A model generated the notes under the pieces. The model ran no database searches. It worked only from the letters and a program-made list of their open reading frames with translations, and was not told where the DNA came from. Below are positions 1 through 5,732 of a stretch of 5,785 nucleotides of DNA, in pieces (position 1 is the stretch's first letter; the number at the start of each line of letters is the position of its first letter). A program made the position numbers and the translations under genes. Source of the stretch: Acidimicrobiia bacterium (GTDB lineage: Bacteria > Actinomycetota > Acidimicrobiia > Acidimicrobiales > Ilumatobacteraceae); the NCBI GenBank assembly GCA_009926705.1, contig RFOJ01000066.1, positions 1-5,785 of the forward strand, written 5' to 3'.

Positions 1-546
1 CAGGCAGTAGATGCCGAGGTCGAGCACCGAGCCACCGCCGAGTGCCGGGTCATTGAGTCGGTGTCGCGCATCGGTCGGTGCAACGAAACCAAAGTCGGCT
101 TCGACTCGCGAGATGCGCCCAAGCGGCTGCGACTGGAGCACGTTGCCGAGCGCGACATACACGGGAAGGAATCGGCTCCAGATTGCTTCCATCACGAATC
201 GCTTCGTGTCTCGGGAAGTACGAACCATTGATTTTGCTTCTGCGAGGTTTAGTGCGAATGGTTTTTCGCAGAGCACATGCTTGCCTGCACGCAGATACAT
301 CTCAGTGTCGCTGCGATGCCGCGAGTTCGGTGTGGCGACATAGACGATGTCGACGTTCGGATCTTCGGCGAGTGCTTCGTACGATCCGTACGACTTTGGG
401 ATAGCGCGGCGGTTGGCGAACTGGCTCGCCGTTTCGCTGCTTCGTGAGCAGACGGCGACAACGTCGGCGTCCGGAACCTGACGTAGACCGTCTACGAAAT
501 CACTTGCGATGCGACCAGTGCCTGCGATACCCCAGCGAAACTTCAT
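1..546 (-). CDS. Gfo/Idh/MocA-family NAD(P)-dependent oxidoreductase, dihydrodiol dehydrogenase-like (partial, 3' end missing)
   Basis: The minus frame from the ATG at 546 stays open for 182 codons to the left edge, about 55% of the usual ~330 residues. It begins MKFRWGIAGTGRIASDF, a Rossmann nucleotide-binding start with G6, G9, G11 and A14. The family signature CEKP follows at residues 93-96 with catalytic-type Lys95. MEAIWSRF then begins near residue 119, and GGGSVLDLGIY lies at 170-180 with Asp176 and Tyr180. These blocks match, from memory, the dimeric dihydrodiol dehydrogenase / NADP-D-xylose 1-dehydrogenase branch, whose active site uses an equivalent Lys/Asp/Tyr set. The expected reaction is reversible NAD(P)-linked oxidation of a sugar or cyclic diol in the cytoplasm; the real substrate cannot be read from sequence. 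The start is well fixed because the dinucleotide fold begins immediately. A weak AAGG lies about 8 nt upstream. The gene is divergent from the chromate transporter with almost no spacer. Family is very likely; subfamily is probable. Confidence 0.93.
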   Translation of the reverse strand, partial: MKFRWGIAGTGRIASDFVDGLRQVPDADVVAVCSRSSETASQFANRRAIPKSYGSYEALAEDPNVDIVYVATPNSRHRSDTEMYLRAGKHVLCEKPFALNLAEAKSMVRTSRDTKRFVMEAIWSRFLPVYVALGNVLQSQPLGRISRVEADFGFVAPTDARHRLNDPALGGGSVLDLGIYCL

Positions 547-565
547 ACCCCTAGCCTTGCCGAAC
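547..565. promoter_or_regulatory. Minimal divergent start region between oxidoreductase and chrA
   Basis: Only 19 bp separate the minus-strand ATG at 546 from the preferred plus-strand GTG at 566, and there is no spacer at all if chrA starts at ATG 509. Any full promoter for either gene must therefore lie partly inside the other gene's coding sequence, or the transcripts are leaderless. I see no convincing -10/-35 pair or operator here. The spacer reads AAGG then AGGGG just before the oxidoreductase ATG on the minus strand, which could be a weak ribosome binding site. Confidence 0.4.
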
Positions 566-1696
566 GTGACGGCTGCTCAGCAATTCGACGAAGCCGATGG
601 AAAACACCCGTCGAACCGAGCAAGCGATCGACTTTTCGAACTCCTGAAACTGTTCGGATGGCTCGGCATTGTCGGTGTAGGTGGGCCGGCCGCGCACATC
701 GCGATGATGCGCAAGCGCGTGGTCGTGCAGCGTGGTTGGGTGAGCGACGACGAGTTCATCCGAATGGTGGGTGCCTGTGCGCTGGTGCCGGGCCCTAACT
801 CGACCGAGATGGCGATGGCTCTTGGTGCACGGCGCGCCGGCTGGCGGGGGCTTCTCGTGAGCGGTGCATCTTTTATCTTCCCGGCATTCCTCATTGTGTG
901 CCTCATCGGCTGGGTATACGAACACGTGCTGAGCAGTTCGATGATTGCCGACACACGCCGTTGGCTGGTGCCCGTCGTCGCTGCGATTGTGCTTGACGCG
1001 TTATGGAAGCTTCGTACCTCGGCTGTTCGCGATAGAAGCGACGTCGTCGTCGTGATGCTTGCCCTAGTTGGCGCAGCCCTCGGCATCGCTGAGCTCGCTG
1101 TGCTGCTCGTGGTCGGTGCAGCATCGATCGTGCTGCGCAGTCGGCGAGCTTCTGCACCTGGCTCTCTAACGAGTCTCTCGCCGCTCCCTGTTGTCTTGGC
1201 TTCGGTCGCGGGCACTGCAAGTACGGTCGTGCCGCTGTGGAAGATTTTCCTCGTCTTCTTGCAGATCGGCTCGGTCATCTACGGCAGTGGCTACGTGTTG
1301 TTGGTGTTCCTCGAATCTGAAGTAGTTGCGAGAGGCTGGATCTCCACGGGAGTGCTGCTCGATGCGATTTCTGTCGGCCAGTTCACACCCGGCCCAGTGT
1401 TCACCACTGCGACGTTCATCGGTTGGAACATCGCGGGATTTGCCGGGGCAGTGCTGGCGACGCTGGGAGTCTTCGGCCCCTCGTTCGTGTTCGCTGGGTT
1501 TGTTGACCGAGTCGTTTCGTGGTCTCGTCGATCGCACGTTTTCAGCGCATTCCTGCGCGGCGTGTCGAGCGGCTCGATTGCGTTGATGGTCGTCGTACTC
1601 GTGCGGCTGGCAGATGAGGCGTTCGTCGACTGGATGGCAGTTGCGACCTTTGCTGTGTCGTTCGGTGTGATACTCGTATTTCCGCGACTGCGCTAA
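566..1696 (+). CDS. chrA: ChrA-family chromate transporter (two CHR domains)
   Basis: This inner-membrane protein of about 376 residues has two homologous CHR domains, the long ChrA architecture. Numbering from the GTG at 566, the N-terminal half has the GGPAAHIAMM motif from residue 39 and VPGPNSTEMA with PGP at 75-77. The C-terminal half repeats this as YGSGYVLL from residue 239 and GQFTPGP at 271-277. Several long hydrophobic stretches separate these, for example around residues 96-117, 160-190 and 286-310. ChrA proteins export chromate, using the proton gradient in studied members; many homologues have no tested substrate. The frame is also open from an ATG at 509, but that start would overlap the divergent oxidoreductase by 38 bp, so GTG 566 (or TTG 557) is preferred. 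No clear Shine-Dalgarno precedes any of them. No chrB regulator is visible. The stop overlaps that of the convergent sulfatase-fold gene. The family call is firm; chromate itself as the natural substrate is less certain. Confidence 0.9.
   Translation: MTAAQQFDEADGKHPSNRASDRLFELLKLFGWLGIVGVGGPAAHIAMMRKRVVVQRGWVSDDEFIRMVGACALVPGPNSTEMAMALGARRAGWRGLLVSGASFIFPAFLIVCLIGWVYEHVLSSSMIADTRRWLVPVVAAIVLDALWKLRTSAVRDRSDVVVVMLALVGAALGIAELAVLLVVGAASIVLRSRRASAPGSLTSLSPLPVVLASVAGTASTVVPLWKIFLVFLQIGSVIYGSGYVLLVFLESEVVARGWISTGVLLDAISVGQFTPGPVFTTATFIGWNIAGFAGAVLATLGVFGPSFVFAGFVDRVVSWSRRSHVFSAFLRGVSSGSIALMVVVLVRLADEAFVDWMAVATFAVSFGVILVFPRLR
1693..1696. other. Overlapping convergent stop codons
   Basis: The plus-strand chrA stop TAA (1694-1696) and the minus-strand hydrolase stop TAG (1695-1693) share two bases, so the coding regions overlap tail-to-tail by 4 bp. 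No stem-loop with a T run is visible on either side, so no intrinsic terminator separates the two transcripts. The best fold is a 3-bp GCG/CGC stem around the stops, too weak to call. Confidence 0.9.
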
Positions 1697-3234
1697 CGCG
1701 TCTCACGCCACCGCACGCCGTCGGGCCACCGTCCTACACCGCCGTCTTCGAGCTTCATTCCCGAGAGGCGCCGCTCCGCGTGCTGTGATCGCCACGTGAG
1801 CATGCGTTGCGCGAGCGGCAGCACATGTGAAGCGTCGGTGATGGGTGTGCGCCACGTCGGGTCGCTGGCGATATCGAATGCCAACCAGTCGCCGTTGCCG
1901 AATTGCACGTAAGCAGCGTGAGTGTCGCGCTGCACGCACAAGTTCTGGCGCTCGAGCCGACGATCATTCGGCCAGTTGAGGGCAGCACCGTCTCGTGCAT
2001 CAGTGATGTAGAGCTGACGCCAGTCGTATTCCCACGTCGCCATCTCGCGCCATTCACTAGGGGTCTCGCCGGCCAACCACGGCACGAGTGAGCGACCGTC
2101 GCATTGTGCGGGTGTCGTGGAGCCGAGCAGCTCACACAGCGTGGGCAAGACGTCGACGTTCTCGGTGAACGCGTCGACGACTCGACCGTGACCGACACCG
2201 TGCCGCGGTGAGCGCACCATGCCGACGATGTGGTAACTCTGCTCGAAGAAACCCACCTTTTCTCGCAGCCCATGGTCGCCCAGCTGTTCACCATGGTCGG
2301 CGGTGATGACGATGATGGTGTTGTCCCACTCGCCCCGCTCGCGCAGTGCTGCGACCACTCGGCCGAGGTGGTGGTCGACCTCGCCAATCATGCCGTAGTA
2401 CTGCGCTCGCATCTTTCGCATTCCAGCTTCGGTGCGCGGTGCAGCAGTGTCGGGCAACTGCATGACCGCTTCGTGAAAGCCGTGACGCTCGCTTGATGGA
2501 GCGATTGGCATGTCGACGTCTGAGGGGTCGTACGCACGCGACCACCGACCGGCTGCGGTGTATGGCGGGTGCGGGCGCAAGTAGCTGAGGTGCGCGAACC
2601 ACGGTGTGCCGATCGACTTCGCTGCACGGTGCTTCTTGGCGTTGCCGTGCTCATCGTTGTCATCGTGCCCGTCGAGCCACGAGAGAAACGCATCGGTGAG
2701 AAACGTCGAGATGCTGAGCGACTCATCCCGATCGGGCTCGCTCATCAGTGCTTTGATGTGGTCGTCAAAGTCGTGGCCGTTCGATCGCAAGTGCGCGAGC
2801 CACGGTGTGTATGGCTCGCTCAGGTCGAGTATCCAGTCGAACCCTGGAAGCACTCCCTGATATGTGGAGAGTCGCGGGTCGTCGGCACTCAATGTGGTGC
2901 GCGGATCGACTCCTTGGTCGGTGTAGCCGAAGAGCGCCGGCGCGTAGCCGAGTCGGCGGCCGAGTCGCGCGACGTTGTCGAAGCGATCGTCGAGCGGCGA
3001 GCCGTTGAAGCACACGCGGTGATTCATTTGGTAGGTGCCGGTGTACAAGCTGGCCCGGCCGGGTGAGCACGGTGCCGCCTGGCTGTAGTGGCGGGCGAAC
3101 GTGACCGACTCTTTCGCGAGCGCGTCGAGGTTCGGCGTTCGAACGACCTTGTGCCCAAGAAGCGACAGGCAGTCACCACGGAACTGGTCGAGCGTCACGA
3201 GCAGCACATTGGGCCGCCGGGGGCTCGTCGTCAT
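1693..3234 (-). CDS. Sulfatase-superfamily hydrolase, phosphonate monoester hydrolase-like
   Basis: This 513-residue alkaline-phosphatase-superfamily enzyme carries a formylglycine nucleophile motif, CSPGR, at Cys56-Arg60. Metal ligands are Asp16-Gln17 (DQ in place of the DD of most arylsulfatases) and Asp313-His314 in ADHGEQLGDH. Other likely active-site residues are Asn77, Tyr104, His222 in RPHPPY, and Lys326. These features, plus MNHR at 70-73, GYTDQGVDPRTT at 103-114, CDGRSL and a C-terminal WRSQHAERRL, match what I remember of Rhizobium leguminosarum and Burkholderia phosphonate monoester hydrolases. Those enzymes cleave phosphonate monoesters, phosphodiesters and sulfate esters promiscuously. 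Where the Rhizobium enzyme has Thr107, this protein appears to have Asp106. A charged stretch at about 191-209 looks inserted. No signal peptide is seen, so it is probably cytoplasmic and needs a formylglycine-generating enzyme encoded elsewhere. It lies 87 bp downstream of the large arylsulfatase and probably shares its transcript. Superfamily is certain, PMH-type subfamily is probable, and substrate is unknown. Confidence 0.92.
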   Translation of the reverse strand: MTTSPRRPNVLLVTLDQFRGDCLSLLGHKVVRTPNLDALAKESVTFARHYSQAAPCSPGRASLYTGTYQMNHRVCFNGSPLDDRFDNVARLGRRLGYAPALFGYTDQGVDPRTTLSADDPRLSTYQGVLPGFDWILDLSEPYTPWLAHLRSNGHDFDDHIKALMSEPDRDESLSISTFLTDAFLSWLDGHDDNDEHGNAKKHRAAKSIGTPWFAHLSYLRPHPPYTAAGRWSRAYDPSDVDMPIAPSSERHGFHEAVMQLPDTAAPRTEAGMRKMRAQYYGMIGEVDHHLGRVVAALRERGEWDNTIIVITADHGEQLGDHGLREKVGFFEQSYHIVGMVRSPRHGVGHGRVVDAFTENVDVLPTLCELLGSTTPAQCDGRSLVPWLAGETPSEWREMATWEYDWRQLYITDARDGAALNWPNDRRLERQNLCVQRDTHAAYVQFGNGDWLAFDIASDPTWRTPITDASHVLPLAQRMLTWRSQHAERRLSGMKLEDGGVGRWPDGVRWRETR

Positions 3235-3260
3235 GCGTTCAAGTGTGGCGTCGTAGATCA

Positions 3261-3326
3261 GTGATGTGCGACAAGCACCGTCGCACCGTTGCTGTGCGGC
3301 GCAACAAGAACAGTGGCATCGTTACT
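3261..3326 (-). repeat. Imperfect 33-bp tandem repeat, two copies
   Basis: Read on the minus strand, 3326-3294 and 3293-3261 are adjacent copies matching at 24 of 33 positions. In one frame they read SNDATVLVAPH and SNGATVLVAHH, followed by TGA at 3260-3258. Seven of the nine differences fall at third codon positions of that frame; only two (Asp/Gly and Pro/His) change the residue. The first copy starts in the last codons of the large arylsulfatase but one base out of its frame, so it is not part of that protein. A tiny ORF from a GTG at 3335 (25 residues) would contain both copies, but no good Shine-Dalgarno supports it. It may be a decayed duplication, a very small coupled ORF, or the remnant of a longer protein. 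The repeat itself is directly visible; its meaning is not known. Confidence 0.6.
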
Positions 3327-5601
3327 GCGTGGCACGAGCCGCGCGATCTTCGCGGGCGGGGTCGCGCCAGGTTTGACCCTCCGGTTCCACCGTGACCGTG
3401 ATGAGCGCGCCCGGCGTGAATGCAAACGGAGCATGCTCGTGCTCAATCACCGAGTGACCGCGCAGGTATCCGACGGTGAACCCTGCGGTGCCGTAAAAGA
3501 ACGGCACGGTGATGGGGATCTCCGCCGATCCGACGGGCAGGTCGTCGTAGAACAACTCAACGTTTCCTTTGAAACGTCCGGTCATCGTGAAGTCGACGAT
3601 CAATTGGTGCTTGCCGCGAGGTACCGGCACGTTCGCCGCGGCGACGAATCGCTGCAAACCCAAAAAGTTGTGCAGGTAGTGCAATCGGTTGTCGCGCACG
3701 TAGATCGCGTAACCAGCTGACGCTGAGCCGTGAGCGCAGATTGCACCGTTCACCGAACCAGGGGAGTCGACCTCGGCGATGATTCGAAAACCGCGGTTGT
3801 GCAGATTTGGCGCGACAGCGCGCGGCAGCGACCCGATGCCAGGTCGGTACACGTATCGCTCGCGATGGTGTCGGCGGTCGCCGAACTTGCCCGGTTGGTT
3901 ATTCAGCGGCAGCACGCGGTGTGATTCCGCTTCTTTCCACCAGAGCGCGATCATTTCTTTCAACTTGTCTTGCCGACTCGCAGCGAGGTCGTTTGACTCC
4001 GAGCGGTCGTTGGCGACGTTGTAGAGCTCCCACTGGTCTTTATCGAAAGGAAGGTTGGGGTCGCTCCCGTCGTAGGCCACGGCCGGCATCGGGTGGAACA
4101 CGACCGCCTTCCAACCGTCGTGGTACATCGCTCGCGAGCCCATCATCTCGAAGTACTGAGTGAGGTGTTTGGTAGCAGCGCCACCGTCGTTGAATGCGTG
4201 GGCAAAACTCACGCCCTCAATCGGGTTTTGCTTGACGCCGGCGATCTCCTTCGGTGGCTCGATCTTCAGCACGTCGAGCAGCGTGGGCATGAGGTCGATC
4301 GCGTGCGCGTACTGGTGCCGTATTCCGCCGCGATCAGTGATTCCTTTCGGCCAGTGAACGATGAGTGGGTCGGTGACGCCGCCTTCGTGCGTCTCTCGCT
4401 TCCAACGCTTGAACGGGGTGTTGCCCGCCCATGCCCAGCCCCACGGGTAATGGTTGTGGGCGTCGGGCGTGCCGAGCAGGTCGATGCGCTTCAGGTTTTC
4501 TTCGAGGCTCTCAGGCACGAAGTTGAAGAAGAACACCTCGTTGTACGAACCTTTCGGACCACCTTCGGCGGAGGCACCGTTGTCGCTCATCACGACGAAG
4601 ATCGTGTTGTCGAACTCGCCGATGGTCTTCAAGTGGTCGACGATGCGGCCGACTTGCGCGTCGGTGTGCGTGAGGAAGCCCGCGTACACCTCCATCATCC
4701 GCGCGTACAGTCGGCGTTCGTCGGCGGATAGCGAGTTCCACTCAGGCACCCAATGAGGCCGTTCGCTCAGCACGGTGTCGCTCGGCATCAAGCCCGACTT
4801 CACCTGGCGAGTGAACACCTCGTCACGCCAAGCGTCCCAACCCTTGTCGAACTGTCCGCGGTACGGCTCGATGAACGACGCTGGTGCTTGGTGCGGCGCG
4901 TGGCAGGCGCCCGGTGCGAACCAGAGGAAGAACGGTTTGGTCGGGTGCGCGGTGCGTGCGTCGTTGATGAAGAGCAACGCCTTGTCGGCCATGTCCTCCG
5001 TGAGGTGGTACCCCTCGTCTGGTGAACGCGGCGGCTCGACTTCGTGATTGTCGAACACGAGGTCGGGGTAGTACTGATCAGTTTCGCCACCGAGGAATCC
5101 GTAGTAGCGCTCGAACCCGCGACCGAGCGGCCAGCGCCAGCGTCGTGCACCCATCTGCTGTTCATGCGGTGGCGTGAGGTGCCACTTGCCGACGCAGAAT
5201 GTGCTGTAACCGTTGCGCACGAGAATCTCAGAGATCATTCCGTCTTCGTGCGACATCTCTGCGTTGTAGCCCGGGAACCCCGACGTGCGATCGGCAATGC
5301 GTGCCATACCGACACTGTGATGGTTGCGGCCAGTCAACAGCGCTGCGCGAGTTGGAGAGCACAAGGCCGTGGTGTGGTAATTGCTAAAGCGAAGTCCGCC
5401 TGCCGCGAGTGAGTCGAACGTCGGAGTCTTGATGTCGCTGCCGTAGCAACCGAACTGTGCGAAGCCCACGTCGTCGAGTAACACCACGACCACGTTGGGT
5501 GTGCCAGCCGCCGGAACGTCGAGCGCTGGCCACCACGGGGTGGAGTCTTCGAAGGTCTTACCGATCTTGCCGCCGAACGGCGGTCGCGTGGTTTGCGCCA
5601 T
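3322..5601 (-). CDS. Large arylsulfatase (formylglycine-dependent, with C-terminal beta-rich domain)
   Basis: This 759-residue sulfatase hydrolyses sulfate esters to an alcohol or phenol and sulfate. The catalytic domain starts at about residue 34 (PNVVVVLLDDVGF). Metal ligands are Asp43-Asp44 and Asp340-Asn341 (MSDNG). The nucleophile motif CSPTR is at Cys81-Arg85, inside CSPTRAALLTG, with Cys81 the residue oxidised to formylglycine. Lys139 and His141 lie in GKWHL, His234 in ACHAPH, and Lys402 in the K-x4-EGG pattern, so the full catalytic set is present. Residues about 600-745 form an extra beta-strand-rich C-terminal domain seen in mycobacterial-type arylsulfatases of similar size (750-790 residues). 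The ending WRDPAREDRAARATQ looks like the normal C-terminus of this group. The N-terminus is hydrophilic with no signal peptide, so the enzyme is probably cytoplasmic. No Shine-Dalgarno precedes the ATG, but a TANNNT hexamer 7 nt upstream could drive a leaderless transcript. It is probably the first gene of an operon with the PMH-like hydrolase. The natural substrate is unknown. Confidence 0.95.
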   Translation of the reverse strand: MAQTTRPPFGGKIGKTFEDSTPWWPALDVPAAGTPNVVVVLLDDVGFAQFGCYGSDIKTPTFDSLAAGGLRFSNYHTTALCSPTRAALLTGRNHHSVGMARIADRTSGFPGYNAEMSHEDGMISEILVRNGYSTFCVGKWHLTPPHEQQMGARRWRWPLGRGFERYYGFLGGETDQYYPDLVFDNHEVEPPRSPDEGYHLTEDMADKALLFINDARTAHPTKPFFLWFAPGACHAPHQAPASFIEPYRGQFDKGWDAWRDEVFTRQVKSGLMPSDTVLSERPHWVPEWNSLSADERRLYARMMEVYAGFLTHTDAQVGRIVDHLKTIGEFDNTIFVVMSDNGASAEGGPKGSYNEVFFFNFVPESLEENLKRIDLLGTPDAHNHYPWGWAWAGNTPFKRWKRETHEGGVTDPLIVHWPKGITDRGGIRHQYAHAIDLMPTLLDVLKIEPPKEIAGVKQNPIEGVSFAHAFNDGGAATKHLTQYFEMMGSRAMYHDGWKAVVFHPMPAVAYDGSDPNLPFDKDQWELYNVANDRSESNDLAASRQDKLKEMIALWWKEAESHRVLPLNNQPGKFGDRRHHRERYVYRPGIGSLPRAVAPNLHNRGFRIIAEVDSPGSVNGAICAHGSASAGYAIYVRDNRLHYLHNFLGLQRFVAAANVPVPRGKHQLIVDFTMTGRFKGNVELFYDDLPVGSAEIPITVPFFYGTAGFTVGYLRGHSVIEHEHAPFAFTPGALITVTVEPEGQTWRDPAREDRAARATQ

Positions 5602-5608
5602 GCGGGCA

Positions 5609-5614
5609 ACGGTA
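5609..5614 (-). promoter_or_regulatory. Candidate -10 hexamer for leaderless arylsulfatase transcript
   Basis: On the minus strand TACCGT is followed by 7 nt and then the arylsulfatase ATG. That spacing would put the transcription start at or next to the A of the start codon, as in leaderless actinobacterial genes with a TANNNT -10 element. There is no purine-rich ribosome binding site, which agrees with this. No -35 box is recognisable, and such a hexamer is common by chance. Confidence 0.25.
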
Positions 5615-5615
5615 G

Positions 5616-5656
5616 TGAGCGAGCCGCGGGCGCAGCGAGGCGAGTCGGCCGCGCCC
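5616..5656. repeat. GC-rich iterated GCGAG tract in the divergent intergenic region
   Basis: The 131-bp gap 5602-5732 between the divergent arylsulfatase and nitrilase-like genes holds a very GC-rich stretch. It has several GCGAG/GAGCGAG iterations and a GGGCGC (5628-5633) / GCGCCC (5651-5656) inverted pair with a 17-nt loop. It has no T run, so it is not a classical terminator. It may be one copy of a dispersed intergenic repeat of the genome, but that cannot be judged from a single copy. Confidence 0.3.
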
Positions 5657-5693
5657 TACGGGTCGCCGTGGAGTTACCCCCGCATGCCCCACT

Positions 5694-5705
5694 ACCTTGG
5701 AAGGT
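5694..5705. promoter_or_regulatory. Short palindrome ACCTTGGAAGGT, possible operator
   Basis: Two perfect 5-bp arms, ACCTT and AAGGT, flank a GG centre 27 bp before the start codon at 5733. A TANNNT-type hexamer (TACCTT, 5693-5698) overlaps the left arm, so a repressor bound here could block a promoter for the downstream gene. A palindrome this short can occur by chance, and no regulator family is implied. Confidence 0.25.
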
Positions 5706-5720
5706 CTACAACGGGAACGG

Positions 5721-5725
5721 GGAGG
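5721..5725 (+). promoter_or_regulatory. Shine-Dalgarno GGAGG for the nitrilase-like gene
   Basis: GGAGG ends 7 nt before the ATG at 5733, the best ribosome binding site in the window. It strongly supports a real gene start there although only 53 bases of the gene are present. The other genes here lack such a site. Confidence 0.8.
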
Positions 5726-5732
5726 TTTACCG

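Noticed and set aside
509..565. ATG 509 as the chrA start
   Set aside because: It would overlap the 5' end of the divergent oxidoreductase by 38 bp and add a tail with no family resemblance. It is kept only as an alternative start.
577..1278. A 233-codon minus-strand open frame antisense to chrA
   Set aside because: The protein is low-complexity, rich in Ser, Thr, Ala and Arg, as expected from the opposite strand of a membrane-protein gene. chrA has clear duplicated CHR motifs.
3258..3446. A 62-codon minus-strand frame covering the arylsulfatase end and the tandem repeat, or a frameshifted arylsulfatase tail
   Set aside because: Its upstream part is an arginine-rich shadow of the arylsulfatase, which already ends in a typical C-terminus at its own stop. 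Only the repeat portion is worth attention and is reported separately.
3289..3720. A 143-codon plus-strand frame antisense to the arylsulfatase C-terminal domain
   Set aside because: There is no ribosome binding site and no recognisable domain, and it overlaps a well supported gene.
4093..4731. A 212-codon plus-strand open frame antisense to the large arylsulfatase
   Set aside because: It lies wholly inside a gene with a complete catalytic set on the other strand. Its translation shows no recognisable motif, and long antisense frames are expected in GC-rich DNA.
5628..5656. GGGCGC/GCGCCC inverted repeat as a transcription terminator
   Set aside because: A 6-bp stem with a 17-nt loop and no following T run, located between divergent 5' ends where no terminator is expected.
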